From Chloroflexota bacterium (GTDB taxonomy: Bacteria > Chloroflexota > Anaerolineae > Anaerolineales > Anaerolineaceae), in NCBI GenBank assembly GCA_029556265.1, contig JAKQFH010000013.1, positions 1 through 50,718 of the forward strand: a stretch of DNA of 50,718 nucleotides, in the 5' to 3' direction. The notes beneath the pieces were generated by a model. That model did not search any database and was not told the origin of the DNA. It was given only the letters and a program-made list of their open reading frames with translations. Positions within the stretch are counted from its first letter, which is position 1. Each line of letters begins with the position of its first letter. A program made the translations under genes and the position numbers. Shown in pieces: positions 49,799-50,718 of the stretch.

Positions 49799-50569
49799 AT
49801 GACCACAAAAATCATCACCATTTCGAACCAAAAAGGCGGGGTAGGAAAAACAACCACCGCCGTAAATCTGGCACATGCTCTCACGCTGAAGAATAAACAA
49901 GTGTTATTGATTGACCTTGATCCACAAGGACAGTGCGCAACCAAGTTGGGTATGGATAGCCAAATGGGAACGTATTATTTTCTGACAACTCAACCAGGCT
50001 CTCCAAGCGAAATAACATTTATTCGCCAATGGGTCCGTGATACGGGCCGCGATTTCTTGCAGTTGATTCCTGGCAACTCAATGACCTCCGCTGCGCAAAT
50101 GATGTTAGGTGTCCAGGATCAACCGATCTCCTACATAAAAGGGCTGCTGAAAACATTCACTAAAGATCGGTTTGATTACATCATTTTCGACACCTCTCCC
50201 TCTGTGGGTGGCTTACAGGAACGTGCAATTTGGGCGGCTGACCTGGTGATTGTTCCTACGGCAACAGAATTCGCATCATTAGATTCTTTAGCGAAGACAG
50301 TCACAACTATCCAGACCTTGAGGGACAAAAAGAATTGGCAAGGGGGATTGCTGGGGATATTACCTACCTTTTTTGATGGTACCAACGAGTCACGCGATTC
50401 GCTTCAGGATCTGAAGGCAACATTCAGCGACAAGGTGCTTTCCCCCATTCATCGGGCGACTGTCTTGCGTGAATGTTGGTCTGAGGCAAAGACCATTTTT
50501 GAGTATGCGCCAGAAACGCGGGCTGCCGAGGAATATAAAACTTTAGCAGCTCTCGTACTGAAATATTAG
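49799..50569 (+). CDS. parA: ParA-family partition ATPase
   Basis: A 256-residue Walker-type ATPase of the plasmid/ICE ParA (Soj-like, no N-terminal DNA-binding domain) group. Deviant Walker A is KGGVGKTTTAVNLA with both signature lysines, Walker A' is LLIDLDPQGQC, and Walker B is YIIFDTSPS. AAGGAG precedes the ATG. Such ATPases position plasmids, integrative elements or large complexes on the nucleoid. Together with the ParB-position gene that follows by eight bases it suggests that the right-hand element can exist, at least briefly, as a circular replicon. Confidence 0.9.
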   Translation: MTTKIITISNQKGGVGKTTTAVNLAHALTLKNKQVLLIDLDPQGQCATKLGMDSQMGTYYFLTTQPGSPSEITFIRQWVRDTGRDFLQLIPGNSMTSAAQMMLGVQDQPISYIKGLLKTFTKDRFDYIIFDTSPSVGGLQERAIWAADLVIVPTATEFASLDSLAKTVTTIQTLRDKKNWQGGLLGILPTFFDGTNESRDSLQDLKATFSDKVLSPIHRATVLRECWSEAKTIFEYAPETRAAEEYKTLAALVLKY

Positions 50570-50577
50570 AGGTCACT

Positions 50578-50718
50578 ATGGCAAGGCGAGACGCATTTAC
50601 AGGTCTACGTGATCCTAATCCAATAACCGAGGTTGAGGAGAATCAACAGCAAGAATCCACGATGATCCAACGACAGCCCTTGGATTTAATTCCTATAGCA
50701 GATCTCAGGAAGAAAAGG
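50578..50718 (+). CDS. Gene following parA, probable ParB-like partner (runs off right edge)
   Basis: 47 codons from an ATG with GAGG five bases upstream. The translation (MARRDAFTGLRDPNPITEVE onward) is a polar, disordered lead ending in LDLIPIADLRKKR, which resembles the entry to a ParB/Spo0J domain. Position directly behind parA favours a partition partner; too little is visible to be sure. Confidence 0.55.
   Translation, partial: MARRDAFTGLRDPNPITEVEENQQQESTMIQRQPLDLIPIADLRKKR

Larger units (their letters stand above)
37265..50718. mobile_element. Genomic island: tandem cassettes bounded by tRNA-Met 3' halves
   Basis: Four same-oriented tRNA-Met(CAT) 3' halves (starting 37265, 38037, 41147 and 48766) split this region into cassettes: AhpD-like gene; P-type ATPase; two-gene ATPase/HEPN system plus truncated IS256; then a ParA locus that continues beyond the window. 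Base composition and gene type change from cassette to cassette. The tRNA 5' half would lie to the right on the minus strand, so the intact tRNA and a tyrosine integrase are expected beyond 50718. No integrase gene is seen within the window, so mobility is inferred from the att-like repeats. Confidence 0.65.

Overview
The window looks like part of a GC-rich bacterial chromosome, most plausibly Chloroflexota of the Anaerolineae type. That placement is inferred from gene content and codon style, not proven. Left of about 37.2 kb the DNA is a uniform GC-rich housekeeping and accessory backbone. From about 37.3 kb to the right edge it becomes patchy, mostly AT-richer, and is punctuated by repeated tRNA fragments: a genomic island.

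Layout of the backbone: the start of trpS (left edge, minus); a tRNA-Val(CAC) followed downstream by two odd tRNA-derived repeats; a PadR regulator with a siderophore/heme/B12-type ABC importer; a rubredoxin-like/FAD oxidoreductase; a DUF368 membrane protein; a nitroreductase; an ABC-2 exporter (one ATPase, two permeases); a membrane-anchored clostripain-like peptidase; a cupin; a ZIP metal transporter; a DUF6056-like membrane protein; a DedA protein with a polyprenyl-phosphate-type glycosyltransferase; a LysR regulator divergent from a molybdenum aldehyde oxidoreductase, followed by a cysteine desulfurase/IscU-like pair; decayed ulaE- and araD/ulaF-like pentose epimerases; DUF4256; a membrane pyrophosphatase; deoxyribose-phosphate aldolase; a GH114-like lipoprotein; and psuK-psuG for pseudouridine catabolism. 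Several small genes are visibly decaying through frameshifts, truncation and foreign inserts.

The island starts at about 37.27 kb. Four copies of the 3' half of a tRNA-Met(CAT) gene (37265, 38037, 41147, 48766), all on the minus strand and each with a hairpin on its acceptor side, divide it into cassettes: an AhpD-like peroxidase; a proton-type P-ATPase; a two-gene ATPase system plus a truncated IS256 transposase; and an incomplete cassette with ParA. Copies 3 and 4 are identical for 45 nt and end exactly at the anticodon loop, the usual crossover point of tRNA-targeting tyrosine recombinases. Two cassettes also share about 150-190 bp of end sequence. The simplest reading is repeated integration into one tRNA gene whose intact copy, and probably an integrase, lie beyond the right edge.

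The most exciting candidate system is the AT-rich pair at 41382-47591. One gene encodes a 1567-residue protein with an Sm-like N-terminus, TPR-like helices, an internal cold-shock (RNA-binding) domain, a beta-sandwich and a STAND-type ATPase. The other encodes a STAND-like ATPase with a C-terminal HEPN domain (R464-N-x3-H469). RNA-binding sensor modules next to an RNase-type effector, as cargo of an integrative cassette, suggest an undescribed anti-phage/abortive-infection system; this is inference from domains and context.
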